Shown here: piece after piece, positions 8,179 through 16,283 of the stretch | Position numbering within the stretch: the first letter of the stretch is position 1 | Layout of the letters: each line of letters opens with the position of its first letter | Source of the DNA: Anaerolineales bacterium UBA5797 | GTDB lineage: Bacteria; Chloroflexota; Anaerolineae; Anaerolineales; Villigracilaceae | NCBI GenBank assembly: GCA_002418205.1 | Contig: DIDP01000017.1 | Coordinates: 16,649-80,648 of the forward strand | Reading direction: 5' to 3' | Length of the DNA: 64,000 nt | The notes under the pieces: generated by a model | What the model was told of the DNA's origin: nothing | Seen by the model: only the letters and a program-made list of their open reading frames with translations | Databases searched by the model: none | Translations under genes and position numbers: made by a program

Positions 8179-8577
8179 TTAATTACCCGCCTGTTCGGTG
8201 GAGTCTGCATCGGTTTTTTGGGTTTGTCGACGCGTGATCTGCCAGCCGCTCCTGGTGAAGAGCCAGTAGGCAAACCAGATGACCAGCCCGATGACGGCAA
8301 TGCGCCAGAGGAATGCCAGCGGCGCGAAGAACCCAAATCTGCCGCGTTGCATCATGAGCGGGTGACCGGGTGGGAAGCCGCGATTGAAATCCCGGTCGTA
8401 CAGGCGCGGCTGAAGTGGTCTGTCGAATTGTGGAAAACGATCGCCGAATCTCGCGGGACCGTTTGCGGAGGTCTGTAGTCCCTGGCTGAAGCCGAATCGG
8501 TAGCCGACAAGCCCCACCCCGGCGAACAAACCCAGAACCACGATCACACTCAGGGTAATTAGAAGCGCTTTTTTCAT
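8179..8577 (-). CDS. Small membrane protein associated with the two-component system
   Basis: The 132-residue protein has an N-terminal membrane helix or signal anchor (MKKALLITLSVIVVLGLFAGVG). An Arg/Phe/Pro-rich middle part contains repeated FDRP and DRDFNRGF-like stretches. A second membrane helix (LAFLWRIAVIGLVIWFAYWLF) precedes a charged tail. The start at 8577 has AAAGGAAAT upstream; an ATG six codons earlier lacks a suitable site. It lies 90 bases downstream of the histidine kinase on the same strand. I do not recognise a family; it may modulate the sensor or be envelope-related. Confidence 0.6.
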   Translation of the reverse strand: MKKALLITLSVIVVLGLFAGVGLVGYRFGFSQGLQTSANGPARFGDRFPQFDRPLQPRLYDRDFNRGFPPGHPLMMQRGRFGFFAPLAFLWRIAVIGLVIWFAYWLFTRSGWQITRRQTQKTDADSTEQAGN

Positions 8578-8667
8578 ATCTGAATTTCCTTTCACTGATT
8601 TGTAAAACTATAGCACGCAGGTGTAAACCTGCTGTATAAAAAGTGTGGGGAAATTGTGTTTTTTTTC

Positions 8668-10032
8668 TCAGGGATGCTTTGGCAGTGCAATGACGATCTT
8701 GAGACCTTTTCCCGCCTCCGACTCAGCCGATACCTGTCCGCCGTGCGCCTGAACAATGGACCTGGCGATGGCAAGCCCCAACCCCGAGCCGCCATCCTCG
8801 CGCTGACGGGATGAATCCGTGCGATAGAAACGCTCGAAGATGCGGTCTACGTTTCCATCGGGAATGCCTGGTCCACTATCTTGAATGGCAAGTTCGATCA
8901 TATCTCCCATTTGTTTTGCGGAGAGTACGATCCGACCGCCATCAGGGGTGTGACGCAGGGCATTGTCGAGAATGTTCGTGAGAACCTGGGTCAATCGTCC
9001 GGGATCAGCCTCGAGCGTGGGAAGATTCGCGGCAACGTCCAGTTCGAGAGCGATGTTCTTTTTCCGGGTCTGGTATTGGTAGAGCGATGCAATCTCCTGA
9101 AGAAGCGCTCCCGGTTCGACGGTCTGCAGGTTGATGGAGAGTTCACCGGCATCTGCCAGCGACAGGGTGCGCAGGTCATTGACAAGATGTTCAAGGCGCG
9201 CGGCTTCCTCGCGGATGATCTCGAAGTTCTTGCGCGTCGGCTTGAGCACGCCATCGTGCACGGCTTCTGCATGTCCGAGGATCAGGCTTAAGGGAGTGCG
9301 GAGTTCATGGGCGATGTCCGCGGTCATCTGCTTGCGTGCGTTGACGGAGCGCGAAAGTTCCGCGCTCATTTTGTTGAATGCCCGGGCAAGTTCCCCCAGT
9401 TCATCCTTCGTGCGGACGGGGACCTGTTGCGACAGGTCGCCATCCGAAACCGCGTGGGTGGCTTGGGTCAATTCGCGGATGGGGCGGGTGATGGTGCGCG
9501 AAAGGAATATGCCCAAAAAGAGGGCGATGACCGCTCCGATCAGTGCGCCGTAGAGCAAAATGAGGTTGGTGCGTTCGATGAATTCCAGTTCGCGCGGATT
9601 CCCTTCGAAGGGCACGCGCACTGGCACAAGGATGCCGACCACTTCGCCGTTCTCGGTGATCGGTGTGCCAATTTCAAGTTCTTCCTGGGGGATTCTATCT
9701 CCGGGCTTGAATTTTCCATTGGGAACGATCACGTATCCGTTCTTATCGGTAAGTATGAACGGCATAAAGCGATTTCCATTGCCGGATCCCGCCGGGTTTC
9801 CGGGAGGCGTGTGATCGTTGCTCGGAACAAAAACAATCTCCACCCCGGTCCATGAGCCGTTCTGCTTGTGATAGCTTGCAAGGATCGTAACGATATTGCT
9901 TTGGCTCTGGTCGGAAAGAAAGTTGATGAATTCCTGCCGCGTGTTCCAGCGGGCTGTGATGAAGATGACCGCCACGCTGACCACCCCAATGCTCAGGAAC
10001 GCAATCATAAGTTTGGTGGTTAGGGAACGCAT
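8668..10032 (-). CDS. Sensor histidine kinase (HAMP, HisKA, HATPase_c)
   Basis: This 454-residue two-component kinase has an N-terminal membrane helix (residues 9-31), a periplasmic sensor of about 130 residues, and a second membrane helix (LILLYGALIGAVIALFLGIFL). A HAMP domain follows (TRPIRELTQATHAVSDGDLSQ), then HisKA with the phospho-acceptor His in DIAHELRTPLSLILGHAE. The HATPase_c domain carries N box (TNILDNALRHTP), G1 (DSGPGIP) and G2 (GSGLGLAIA) motifs. Start at ATG 10032 behind AGAGGGA; a TTG at 10041 overlapping the regulator stop is possible. It sits directly after the response regulator, so they form a pair. The signal is unknown. Confidence 0.9.
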   Translation of the reverse strand: MRSLTTKLMIAFLSIGVVSVAVIFITARWNTRQEFINFLSDQSQSNIVTILASYHKQNGSWTGVEIVFVPSNDHTPPGNPAGSGNGNRFMPFILTDKNGYVIVPNGKFKPGDRIPQEELEIGTPITENGEVVGILVPVRVPFEGNPRELEFIERTNLILLYGALIGAVIALFLGIFLSRTITRPIRELTQATHAVSDGDLSQQVPVRTKDELGELARAFNKMSAELSRSVNARKQMTADIAHELRTPLSLILGHAEAVHDGVLKPTRKNFEIIREEAARLEHLVNDLRTLSLADAGELSINLQTVEPGALLQEIASLYQYQTRKKNIALELDVAANLPTLEADPGRLTQVLTNILDNALRHTPDGGRIVLSAKQMGDMIELAIQDSGPGIPDGNVDRIFERFYRTDSSRQREDGGSGLGLAIARSIVQAHGGQVSAESEAGKGLKIVIALPKHP

Positions 10033-10037
10033 GAGAC

Positions 10038-10721
10038 TCAATCCCTCTTGAACCTATATCCAACGCCGTAAACGGTCTCGATATACTTTGGCGCGCGTGG
10101 AGATCTCTCGATCTTGCCGCGCAGGTTTTTGATGTGTGTGTCTATGGTGCGCTCGTAGCCTTCATACCGGACACCTTGAATAATGTCCAAAAGGTCGAGC
10201 CGCGAATATACCCTGCCGGGTGTGGATATAAGCGCGGCCAGGATGTCGAATTCGGAGGGAGTGAGGTCAACGAAATCATCTGCCACCTGTACCGTTCGGC
10301 TGTCGCGGTCAAGGGTGATATCCGCGGCTTTCAAGACCTTTGCAGCCGGTTCCTTTTCCCCCACCCGCCGCAGGACGGCGCGCACTCGCGCCACCAGTTC
10401 GCGCGGGCGGAACGGCTTGGTCATGTAATCATCGGCGCCCACCTCGAGACCGATCACCTTTTCTTCGTCATCCACGCGGGCAGTAAGCAGGATGATCGGT
10501 GTATTGCCCTCTGCGCGATGCCTGCGCATGAACTCGTAACCGTCCATTTCCGGCATCATGACATCGAGGACGATCAGGTCGGGTTTTTCTTTTTGGGCAA
10601 CGGTCAGCGCTTCCCTGCCGTTGAATGCGCTCACCACGCGAAAGCCTTCCTGTGTCAGATAGCTTTCGACCAGCGAGACCAGCCGCCTTTCGTCATCCAC
10701 GACCATGATGGTTTTTGCCAT
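10038..10721 (-). CDS. OmpR-family response regulator
   Basis: The 227-residue protein has a receiver domain (VVDDERRL acidic pair, phospho-acceptor Asp in DLIVLDVMMPEMDG, the Thr of LLTARVDDEEKV, and Lys in MTKPFRPREL) and a C-terminal winged helix (LTPSEFDILAALISTPGRVYSR, then RTIDTHIKNLRGKIE). It is a transcription factor phosphorylated by the kinase encoded immediately downstream. Targets probably include its own operon, but no clear binding repeat was seen. The next 600 bases upstream carry only decayed sequence. Confidence 0.93.
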   Translation of the reverse strand: MAKTIMVVDDERRLVSLVESYLTQEGFRVVSAFNGREALTVAQKEKPDLIVLDVMMPEMDGYEFMRRHRAEGNTPIILLTARVDDEEKVIGLEVGADDYMTKPFRPRELVARVRAVLRRVGEKEPAAKVLKAADITLDRDSRTVQVADDFVDLTPSEFDILAALISTPGRVYSRLDLLDIIQGVRYEGYERTIDTHIKNLRGKIERSPRAPKYIETVYGVGYRFKRD

Positions 10722-10759
10722 TGTTCAGCCTTCCGGTTTTCAGTATACCAATCTCTTGA

Positions 10760-10960
10760 TTAAGAGCCAACTTTTTCCTGCAGGAGTTTAACGAGCGGTT
10801 CGATGAGAGGCGTCAAGGTGCCGAAAGCACGGGACGCATTGTCGCCGTTTTCAGTGCGACGCTTCTGGACTGTTACGATCTTCTCCGGATCGAGTTTCTA
10901 ATCGTTATTGAACCCGCCTCCTCCGGGACCTCCACCTGGCGCGCCACCCTCGGGCCTCAC
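10760..10960 (-). pseudogene. Remnant of a Gly/Pro-rich lipoprotein-type gene
   Basis: Read on the minus strand, an open frame gives a PGGGPGGGGFNND stretch, a TAG stop, then LDPEKIVTVQKRRTENGDNAS and a Leu-rich tail ending LLQEKVGS with TAA at 10760-10762. The Gly-rich linker followed by LxPEKI..AQ and a Pro-Leu-Ile-Glu tail matches my memory of the C-terminus of a lipoprotein found beside efflux genes in Anaerolineae. The in-frame TAG and lack of an N-terminus mark it as broken. It lies just upstream of the response regulator. Confidence 0.45.
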
Positions 10961-10974
10961 AAAAAACTCCCCGC

Positions 10975-11060
10975 TATCTGTTCGGCAAGCGTGCCTGATC
11001 CACTGGCAGTAACAATCAAATTCCCTTTTCTCACAATGGCAGTTTGATTTTGTCAACCGG
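10975..11060 (-). pseudogene. Fragment resembling the N-terminal region of an efflux adaptor (HlyD-like)
   Basis: A short minus-strand frame reads IVRKGNLIVTASGSGTLAEQ and ends at a TGA near 10975. This resembles the beta-strand at the start of the mature part of RND/ABC efflux periplasmic adaptors, typically VxRGDLxxxxSGSGTL. It is bounded by stops on both sides. With the adjacent remnant it suggests a lost efflux operon once linked to the two-component system. The identification is tentative because the fragment is only about 30 codons. Confidence 0.3.
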
Positions 11061-11262
11061 CGATCGTTTGTGAGGCTGGGGATGCTTTGAGTAATATAAG
11101 TACACTCCTGTTACAGCAGGAACCGCAACAAGTACAGTATAGTGAAGAGATGTAAATATACAGTTGTGGAATTGTGGAGACATTGTGTGGATGATGTGAT
11201 CGGATTTTGTGTTATATCCCCTCATCAAAATTCATCCAACTTATTCGAATATAAATCAGACC

Positions 11263-11291
11263 TTGATTGTCGGGTATTTTTACTTTACAAT
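11263..11291 (+). promoter_or_regulatory. Probable sigma-70 promoter of the V-type ATPase operon
   Basis: TTGATT (11263-11268), a 17-base spacer and TACAAT (11286-11291) lie 44 bases before the first ATG of the operon. The next gene upstream on this strand is far away, so a promoter is needed here. Confidence 0.5.
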
Positions 11292-11334
11292 AGTGCATGC
11301 AATATATACAGGTACTGAGTGAGGTGAAACCGTC

Positions 11335-11649
11335 ATGAACGAGAAACACATTCAGCAGGTACTTGAGATCGAGAAGCAGGCGCAGGAAATATTGGAAAAG
11401 GCAAAACAGGATGCCCAGGAGATTCCTGCAAAAGCCGAACAGGAAGCGCAGGCAATCATCACCAAAGCCAGAACTGATGCACAGGAAGAAGCGCGCAGAA
11501 TGGTTGAGAGCGCGAAATCGAATGATGCATCCGCGCAAACCGAGTCAGACGAAGCATCCGGGAACAGTGGTTTGGAAGCGTCTGCAAAGGAGAACTTCGA
11601 TAAGGCGGTTGCCTTCGTTGTGGAACGTGTGATCGGCAGAGCAGCGTAG
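11335..11649 (+). CDS. V-type ATPase peripheral stalk subunit (G/H-like)
   Basis: The 104-residue protein is almost wholly a charged coiled coil, with regular Ala/Glu/Lys/Gln heptads and phrases such as QAQEILEKAKQDAQEI. Such proteins pair with subunit E to form the peripheral stalk of V/A-type ATPases. It is the first gene of the operon and ends three bases before subunit C. GAGTGAGGTGA precedes the ATG. It cannot be told from other coiled coils by sequence alone; position decides the call. Confidence 0.8.
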   Translation: MNEKHIQQVLEIEKQAQEILEKAKQDAQEIPAKAEQEAQAIITKARTDAQEEARRMVESAKSNDASAQTESDEASGNSGLEASAKENFDKAVAFVVERVIGRAA

Positions 11650-11652
11650 CCC

Positions 11653-12738
11653 ATGGCTAGTGGTTCATCTGGTTACGCGGCGATCAGCGCAAAGGTGCGG
11701 GCAATGTACGCTGATTTGCTTACACCCCAGGATATGGCCCGGTTGAGCGAATCGCCTGATCTCCCTGCGCTCGTCAGCGGGCTGAAAAGCACAGCCTATG
11801 GAAAATATCTATCGAGCCTTAGGGAAAATGAACTGACATCGCGCCGTGTCATTTTGCAGATCAGAAAAAGGCTGGCAGATTCATATTCCAGTGTAGTCCA
11901 GCAGGCCCCGGAACAATCACGCTCCCTGATAAGACAACTCTTCCGTTATTTTGAAGTGGGGAATCTCAAAGCCGTATTACGCAGCATTCAAACAGTTTCA
12001 TCATGGGGATCCAGCGATACCGCGTGGGATCGCGTCCACGATGTGCTCTTCCCCTTGGGTTCATTTTCCACCATCCCTGCCCAGGCGATGGTGGAATCGG
12101 GGAGCATCGCCTCGGCAGTGGAACTGCTGGACGGTACGCCGTACGAATCAACCATGTCTTTTGCCATGAAGCGCTTTTCTGCCGAGCAAAATCTCTTTCC
12201 GTTGGAAGTGGCGTTGGATCTCGATTACTGGCGTCACATCTGGAGTGAGGTCAAGAATCTCAAAGGCAGGGATCGCGAAATGGGCGGCAGGTTAATCGGC
12301 TCCCTCCTGGATCTCAATAATTTGATGTGGGTGATCCGTTACAAGATCTATCATGATCTTTCAGAAGAGGAATTGATCAATTACACACTGCCTTTTGGCT
12401 ACCGGGTTCGCGATGAAGATGTACGTTCCATTGCGGCAGGTGCAGATATAGCCGCCACCGTCTCACGCATCTACCCGGCCATCTCTGATGTGAATGCGCT
12501 TCTCGAGCGACCTCAGGCTGGTCTGCCCAAACTGGAATATTTACTCAAGCAACAGGTGATGATCCAGTGCGTTTCGGCATTCATCGGATACCCATTCCAC
12601 ATCGGTCTTCCGCTTGCATATCTGTTGCTCAGTGACTTTGAGATCCAGGATCTGGTTGTCTTGATCGAAGCCAAGTCGTCGAATCTTTCGGATGAAAGTT
12701 ATCGTCCCTTGTTGTTGAAAACGACTTTGATACAGTAA
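11653..12738 (+). CDS. V-type ATPase subunit C
   Basis: The 361-residue all-alpha protein matches the V/A-type subunit C (AC39-like) family, which forms the funnel-shaped socket that couples the central shaft to the membrane ring. Family traits are the N-terminal YAAISAKVRAMYADLL, the RQLFRYFEVGNLKAVLRSI segment and LLDLNNLMWVIRYKIYHDLSEEELINYTLPFGYRV. It lies between the coiled-coil stalk gene and subunit I, the usual order in bacterial V-type operons. Confidence 0.85.
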   Translation: MASGSSGYAAISAKVRAMYADLLTPQDMARLSESPDLPALVSGLKSTAYGKYLSSLRENELTSRRVILQIRKRLADSYSSVVQQAPEQSRSLIRQLFRYFEVGNLKAVLRSIQTVSSWGSSDTAWDRVHDVLFPLGSFSTIPAQAMVESGSIASAVELLDGTPYESTMSFAMKRFSAEQNLFPLEVALDLDYWRHIWSEVKNLKGRDREMGGRLIGSLLDLNNLMWVIRYKIYHDLSEEELINYTLPFGYRVRDEDVRSIAAGADIAATVSRIYPAISDVNALLERPQAGLPKLEYLLKQQVMIQCVSAFIGYPFHIGLPLAYLLLSDFEIQDLVVLIEAKSSNLSDESYRPLLLKTTLIQ

Positions 12739-12741
12739 ACG

Positions 12742-12761
12742 CCATCCCCTCACCGGGATGG
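12742..12761 (+). other. Intercistronic hairpin between subunits C and I
   Basis: CCATCCC (12742-12748) and GGGATGG (12755-12761) form a perfect 7-bp stem with a 6-base loop 20 bases before the subunit I start. There is no T-run. It may affect mRNA stability or stoichiometry inside the operon rather than end transcription. Confidence 0.35.
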
Positions 12762-12783
12762 GAAACTATAAATCGGAGACGCC

Positions 12784-14787
12784 ATGTTTTTTCCAAAGGA
12801 AATGTCTGAAGTTGAGCTGATCATACCTTCCAAGGACCTTGTGGCTGTGACGAAGGCTTTGAGCGGTTACGGGGTCTTCCATCAGGTCGACAGCGCGAAT
12901 CTGGGGGTGGAAGGTCTGGGTCCGAATACATGGCAGGATAACGCCGGGCAATATTCGAATTTGGAACGCCGGATCCAGTCCATCTTCCAGAATGTAGGTT
13001 TGGCGGAGGAATATCCCACCCGGGCTGAAATCGGGTCAATGGTGGACCTGGAGGCTGTGCGCCCAAAGGTGGATCAGATCGAGGAGGAGGTCAGGGCGAT
13101 CACCGACCAGTTATCGGATGAAAGGAAGCGGCTCGAATTGCTGGAGAGTCAACTCCGTCAGTTGGAACCGATCGCAGATGTCAATGTGGAAGTGGATGCC
13201 TTGCGGAAACCCACTTTCATGCATTCCATTTTGGGCATCGTCCCGGCCGCGAATATCAGCCGACTACGAACCAGTCTTTTGCGGGTTCCACACGTATTTT
13301 TCATCCTGCGCGAAGATGCACAAAAGCCGGTTGTTTGGATTCTGGGTTCGAAGAGAAATTCGGATGTTCTGGAACGCGCTGCAAAAAGTGCGTATCTCAA
13401 CTCATTGAGCCTGCCTGAAGAATTCAGCGGGACCCCCGAAAAGATCACCGAGAAGTTGAGGAGGGAAATCGAATCTTCAAAGCAGAAAATTTCTGGCCTG
13501 GAAGCGGATCTTGTCAAACACGGTGAATCACATAAGGCCGAATTGCAAGAGTTGCTTTGGGAGGTTCACATCAGCCGCGTCATGGCGGATGCGATCGTCC
13601 GTTTTGGGCAACTACGTCACACGTATGTGGTGGTGGGTTGGGTGCCGACAGCTGATCTGGAGGAATTGACGACGAGGCTCAAGGAGGCCTCGCGTGAGAT
13701 CCTGATCGAAACGACGCGGACGAGCCGTTCCGGTCACCATGCCAACGTTCCTGTCGCCTTGGCACAAAGCAAATGGCTCAAACCGATCCAAATGCTGGTG
13801 GGCACATATGGTCATCCCAGTTACGGTGAGCTCGACCCGACCTTATTAATGGCGTTCACCTTCCCGCTCTTATACGGTGCGATGTTCGGTGACCTGGGGC
13901 AGGGCCTGGTCATGATGGTGTTGGGCATCCTCATGCATAATAAAATCTTTATGAAAGGTATGCAGAGCCTGGGATTGCTCATTGCCTATTGCGGCGCGTC
14001 GGCGGCGATTTTCGGTTACTTGTATGGAAGCATCTTTGGGTTTGAAGGACATTTGGTGGAGGAGTATCTTCACTTCCACTTCGAGCCGGTGTGGATCAGC
14101 CCGATGGAAAACATTTTGAGCGTTCTGAGTATTGCCATTGATGCCGGTATTGTGATCCTGATGATCGGTTTTTTGCTTGGCATGCTCAACAGCATACGTA
14201 CAAGAGAGTGGGCGCACCTGCTCTTTGGTCATTCCGGCATCGCCGCATTCCTCTTCTATATCAGCTTTCTCGCGATGCTCGGTTCGTTTTTGGGAGATAC
14301 AGCGCTTGCCCCAAAAGTTGCGGTTGCCATCAATTCGTTGCCACTGCCATTTACTACCCTGTTGATCGTCTTCGGTGTCTTCGTGATGTTCGGTGGTTTC
14401 TTCCGGAATATGGTGGAAGGACATACTTTGATCGAAGGCAAGGGATTTGGCGGGTTCATGATGTTCCTCATTCAGTCTCTTATGGACCTGATCGAAACGG
14501 TCATCAGCATGCTCAGCAATACGCTATCGTTCATCCGTGTGGGGGCGTTTGCGGTGGCGCACGGCGGTTTGAGCCTTGCCATCTTTTCACTGGCTGGTGA
14601 GAAGCCCACCCTGGGCTTTTGGATCACCATCATCCTTGGCAATCTATTCATCATCGGTTTTGAAGGCTTGATCGTCGGCATACAGACCATGCGTTTGCAC
14701 TACTATGAAATTCTCGGCAAGTTCTTCCACGGCGGCGGCATGCAATTCGAGCCGCTTCAGTTGAAGTCATCTCAGAAGGATGCGTAA
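12784..14787 (+). CDS. V-type ATPase subunit I
   Basis: This 667-residue protein is the a/I subunit that provides the ion half-channels and the static link of the membrane sector. The N-terminal half (about 1-340) is soluble with coiled coils. The C-terminal half has about eight membrane helices beginning near LLMAFTFPLLYGAMFGDLGQGL. The conserved Arg-containing helix reads SNTLSFIRVGAFAVAHGGLSLA and the last helix FEGLIVGIQTMRLHYYEILGKFF; all are family hallmarks. It contacts the K ring encoded next. Confidence 0.93.
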   Translation: MFFPKEMSEVELIIPSKDLVAVTKALSGYGVFHQVDSANLGVEGLGPNTWQDNAGQYSNLERRIQSIFQNVGLAEEYPTRAEIGSMVDLEAVRPKVDQIEEEVRAITDQLSDERKRLELLESQLRQLEPIADVNVEVDALRKPTFMHSILGIVPAANISRLRTSLLRVPHVFFILREDAQKPVVWILGSKRNSDVLERAAKSAYLNSLSLPEEFSGTPEKITEKLRREIESSKQKISGLEADLVKHGESHKAELQELLWEVHISRVMADAIVRFGQLRHTYVVVGWVPTADLEELTTRLKEASREILIETTRTSRSGHHANVPVALAQSKWLKPIQMLVGTYGHPSYGELDPTLLMAFTFPLLYGAMFGDLGQGLVMMVLGILMHNKIFMKGMQSLGLLIAYCGASAAIFGYLYGSIFGFEGHLVEEYLHFHFEPVWISPMENILSVLSIAIDAGIVILMIGFLLGMLNSIRTREWAHLLFGHSGIAAFLFYISFLAMLGSFLGDTALAPKVAVAINSLPLPFTTLLIVFGVFVMFGGFFRNMVEGHTLIEGKGFGGFMMFLIQSLMDLIETVISMLSNTLSFIRVGAFAVAHGGLSLAIFSLAGEKPTLGFWITIILGNLFIIGFEGLIVGIQTMRLHYYEILGKFFHGGGMQFEPLQLKSSQKDA

Positions 14788-14855
14788 TCCTGAAATTGTG
14801 AAGCCTATTGATCATCGTGCATAAAAACATCCATCTAACTAAAAGGAGATAAACA

Positions 14856-15290
14856 ATGTTCTTAGTTTTCGCTGTCTTGGTTGGTTTGATCCCGGTAATA
14901 CCTGCAGTAGTGTATTTGCTCCAAAATGGAAAAGCCAGCCCTGCTCAAGCAGTATCCCGCGTCGTCAATGGGTTGACAGGATTCAATTTCCTGGTGGGCA
15001 TGTTTGCAGCAGGATTGATCATGGTCTGGCTCGCTTCACCTTCATCTGTAATGGCGGCTGGCATGGCTCAGGATGGCGGCACGTTCGATCAGTACGCGAC
15101 TCTCGCTGCAGCGCTATCCACGGGGTTGGCATGTATCGGCGCTGGTATTGCGGTGGGTAATGCGGGGGCGGCGGCCGTGGGCGCCACAGCTGAAAAGCCT
15201 GAGTCCTTTGGACGTGCATTGATCTTCGTGGGTCTTTCGGAAGGTATTGCCATCTACGGTTTGATTATTTCCTTCCTTATTCTTCCCTGA
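14856..15290 (+). CDS. V-type ATPase subunit K (membrane rotor ring)
   Basis: The 144-residue protein has a hydrophobic N-terminal segment, a second helix (FLVGMFAAGLIMVWLASPSSVMAA) and the characteristic c-type hairpin. The hairpin has a Gly-rich helix (LACIGAGIAVGNAGAAAVGATAEKPE) and a helix with the ion-binding carboxylate in FVGLSEGIAIYGLIISFLILP. It forms the rotating ring. AAAAGGAGATAAACA precedes the ATG. I cannot settle H+ versus Na+ specificity by eye. The extra N-terminal part may be a signal or insertion segment. Confidence 0.9.
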   Translation: MFLVFAVLVGLIPVIPAVVYLLQNGKASPAQAVSRVVNGLTGFNFLVGMFAAGLIMVWLASPSSVMAAGMAQDGGTFDQYATLAAALSTGLACIGAGIAVGNAGAAAVGATAEKPESFGRALIFVGLSEGIAIYGLIISFLILP

Positions 15291-15317
15291 CCTCATTTTG
15301 GAGGAGAAGGATAGCAG

Positions 15318-15623
15318 ATGAAGATTCTGGTTATCGGTCATCCTGATGCGGTGCTGGGTTTCTCACTGGCAGGTGTGGGAGGAAAGATCGCCACCACTGC
15401 CGACGAGGTGAATCAGGCATTGGACGATGCACAAGCTGACAAGGATGTTGGCATTGTGTTGGTGACGCAGGATATGGCTGCGCTGATCCCGGCCCGCATG
15501 GAATACCTGAATCTGCGGAGCACGGTTCCGCTGGTGGTGGAAATTCCATCTCGAGGTGGTGTTCCGGAGGGGCAGCCTTCACTTGGCGATATCGTGCTGC
15601 GGGCGATAGGGATCAAGCTGTAG
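15318..15623 (+). CDS. V-type ATPase subunit F
   Basis: The 101-residue Rossmann-like protein begins MKILVIGHPDAVLGFSLAGV. The alternating pattern that follows (DVGIVLVTQDMAALIP, then VPLVVEIPSRGG) is diagnostic of subunit F, which binds the central shaft (subunit D). A GGAGGAGAAGG site lies upstream. It is in its usual place between K and E. Confidence 0.9.
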   Translation: MKILVIGHPDAVLGFSLAGVGGKIATTADEVNQALDDAQADKDVGIVLVTQDMAALIPARMEYLNLRSTVPLVVEIPSRGGVPEGQPSLGDIVLRAIGIKL

Positions 15624-15662
15624 CCCTGTCTGTCGGAATACGATGCAAGGAAAAGGATTGAA

Positions 15663-16283
15663 ATGAGTGCCATGAAATCTGTAGAAGAAGATATTGAATT
15701 GCTTGCACGTGCCATCATGGTGGAGGCGCGGCAGGAGGCGGAACAATTGCAGGCTGAGGCGCGGGAGAAGGCAGATGCCATTCGAAAGCGCGCCCAGCAG
15801 GAAGCGGAGTCTGACCGTAAGGAAATCCTTGCCCGGGCCAAAGAGGATGCAGACCGTCTTCGCAGTCAGTCCTCTGCCACATCCCAATTGAAAGCGCGTT
15901 CCATGCAATTGGAACAACGCGAAAAGCTCTTGAATGAAGTGTTTGAAAAGGCACGAGAACAATTGAGTTCAGTAAAGGCTCGTTCGGACTACGGCGAGAT
16001 CGCCATGATGCTGGCGCGTGAGGCACTGACACATTTGAAGGCGGGCGAAGCCGAGGTGCGGGCGGATGAAACTACACAGAAAGCATTGAAACTGGATGTC
16101 CTCTCCAGGGAACTCAACGGAAAATTTACATTTGGTGAAAAACTTGAGGAAGGCACGGGTGTTGTCGTCAATGCGGCGGGTGGAAAGTTGCATTACGACA
16201 ATACGCTCGAAACCCGTTTGGATCGTCTGCACGGTTCCCTGCGCTCCTCTGTTTACAAAATGCTGATGGGAGAAAAGGTATGA
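15663..16283 (+). CDS. V-type ATPase subunit E
   Basis: The 206-residue peripheral stalk protein has a long N-terminal coiled coil (about 5-90, rich in Ala, Glu, Arg and Gln) and a C-terminal alpha/beta domain that caps the catalytic hexamer (EGTGVVVNAAGGKLHYDNTLETRLDRL). The final ATGA overlaps the start of subunit A by four bases, so the two are translationally coupled. A second in-frame ATG four codons in is an alternative start. Confidence 0.88.
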   Translation: MSAMKSVEEDIELLARAIMVEARQEAEQLQAEAREKADAIRKRAQQEAESDRKEILARAKEDADRLRSQSSATSQLKARSMQLEQREKLLNEVFEKAREQLSSVKARSDYGEIAMMLAREALTHLKAGEAEVRADETTQKALKLDVLSRELNGKFTFGEKLEEGTGVVVNAAGGKLHYDNTLETRLDRLHGSLRSSVYKMLMGEKV

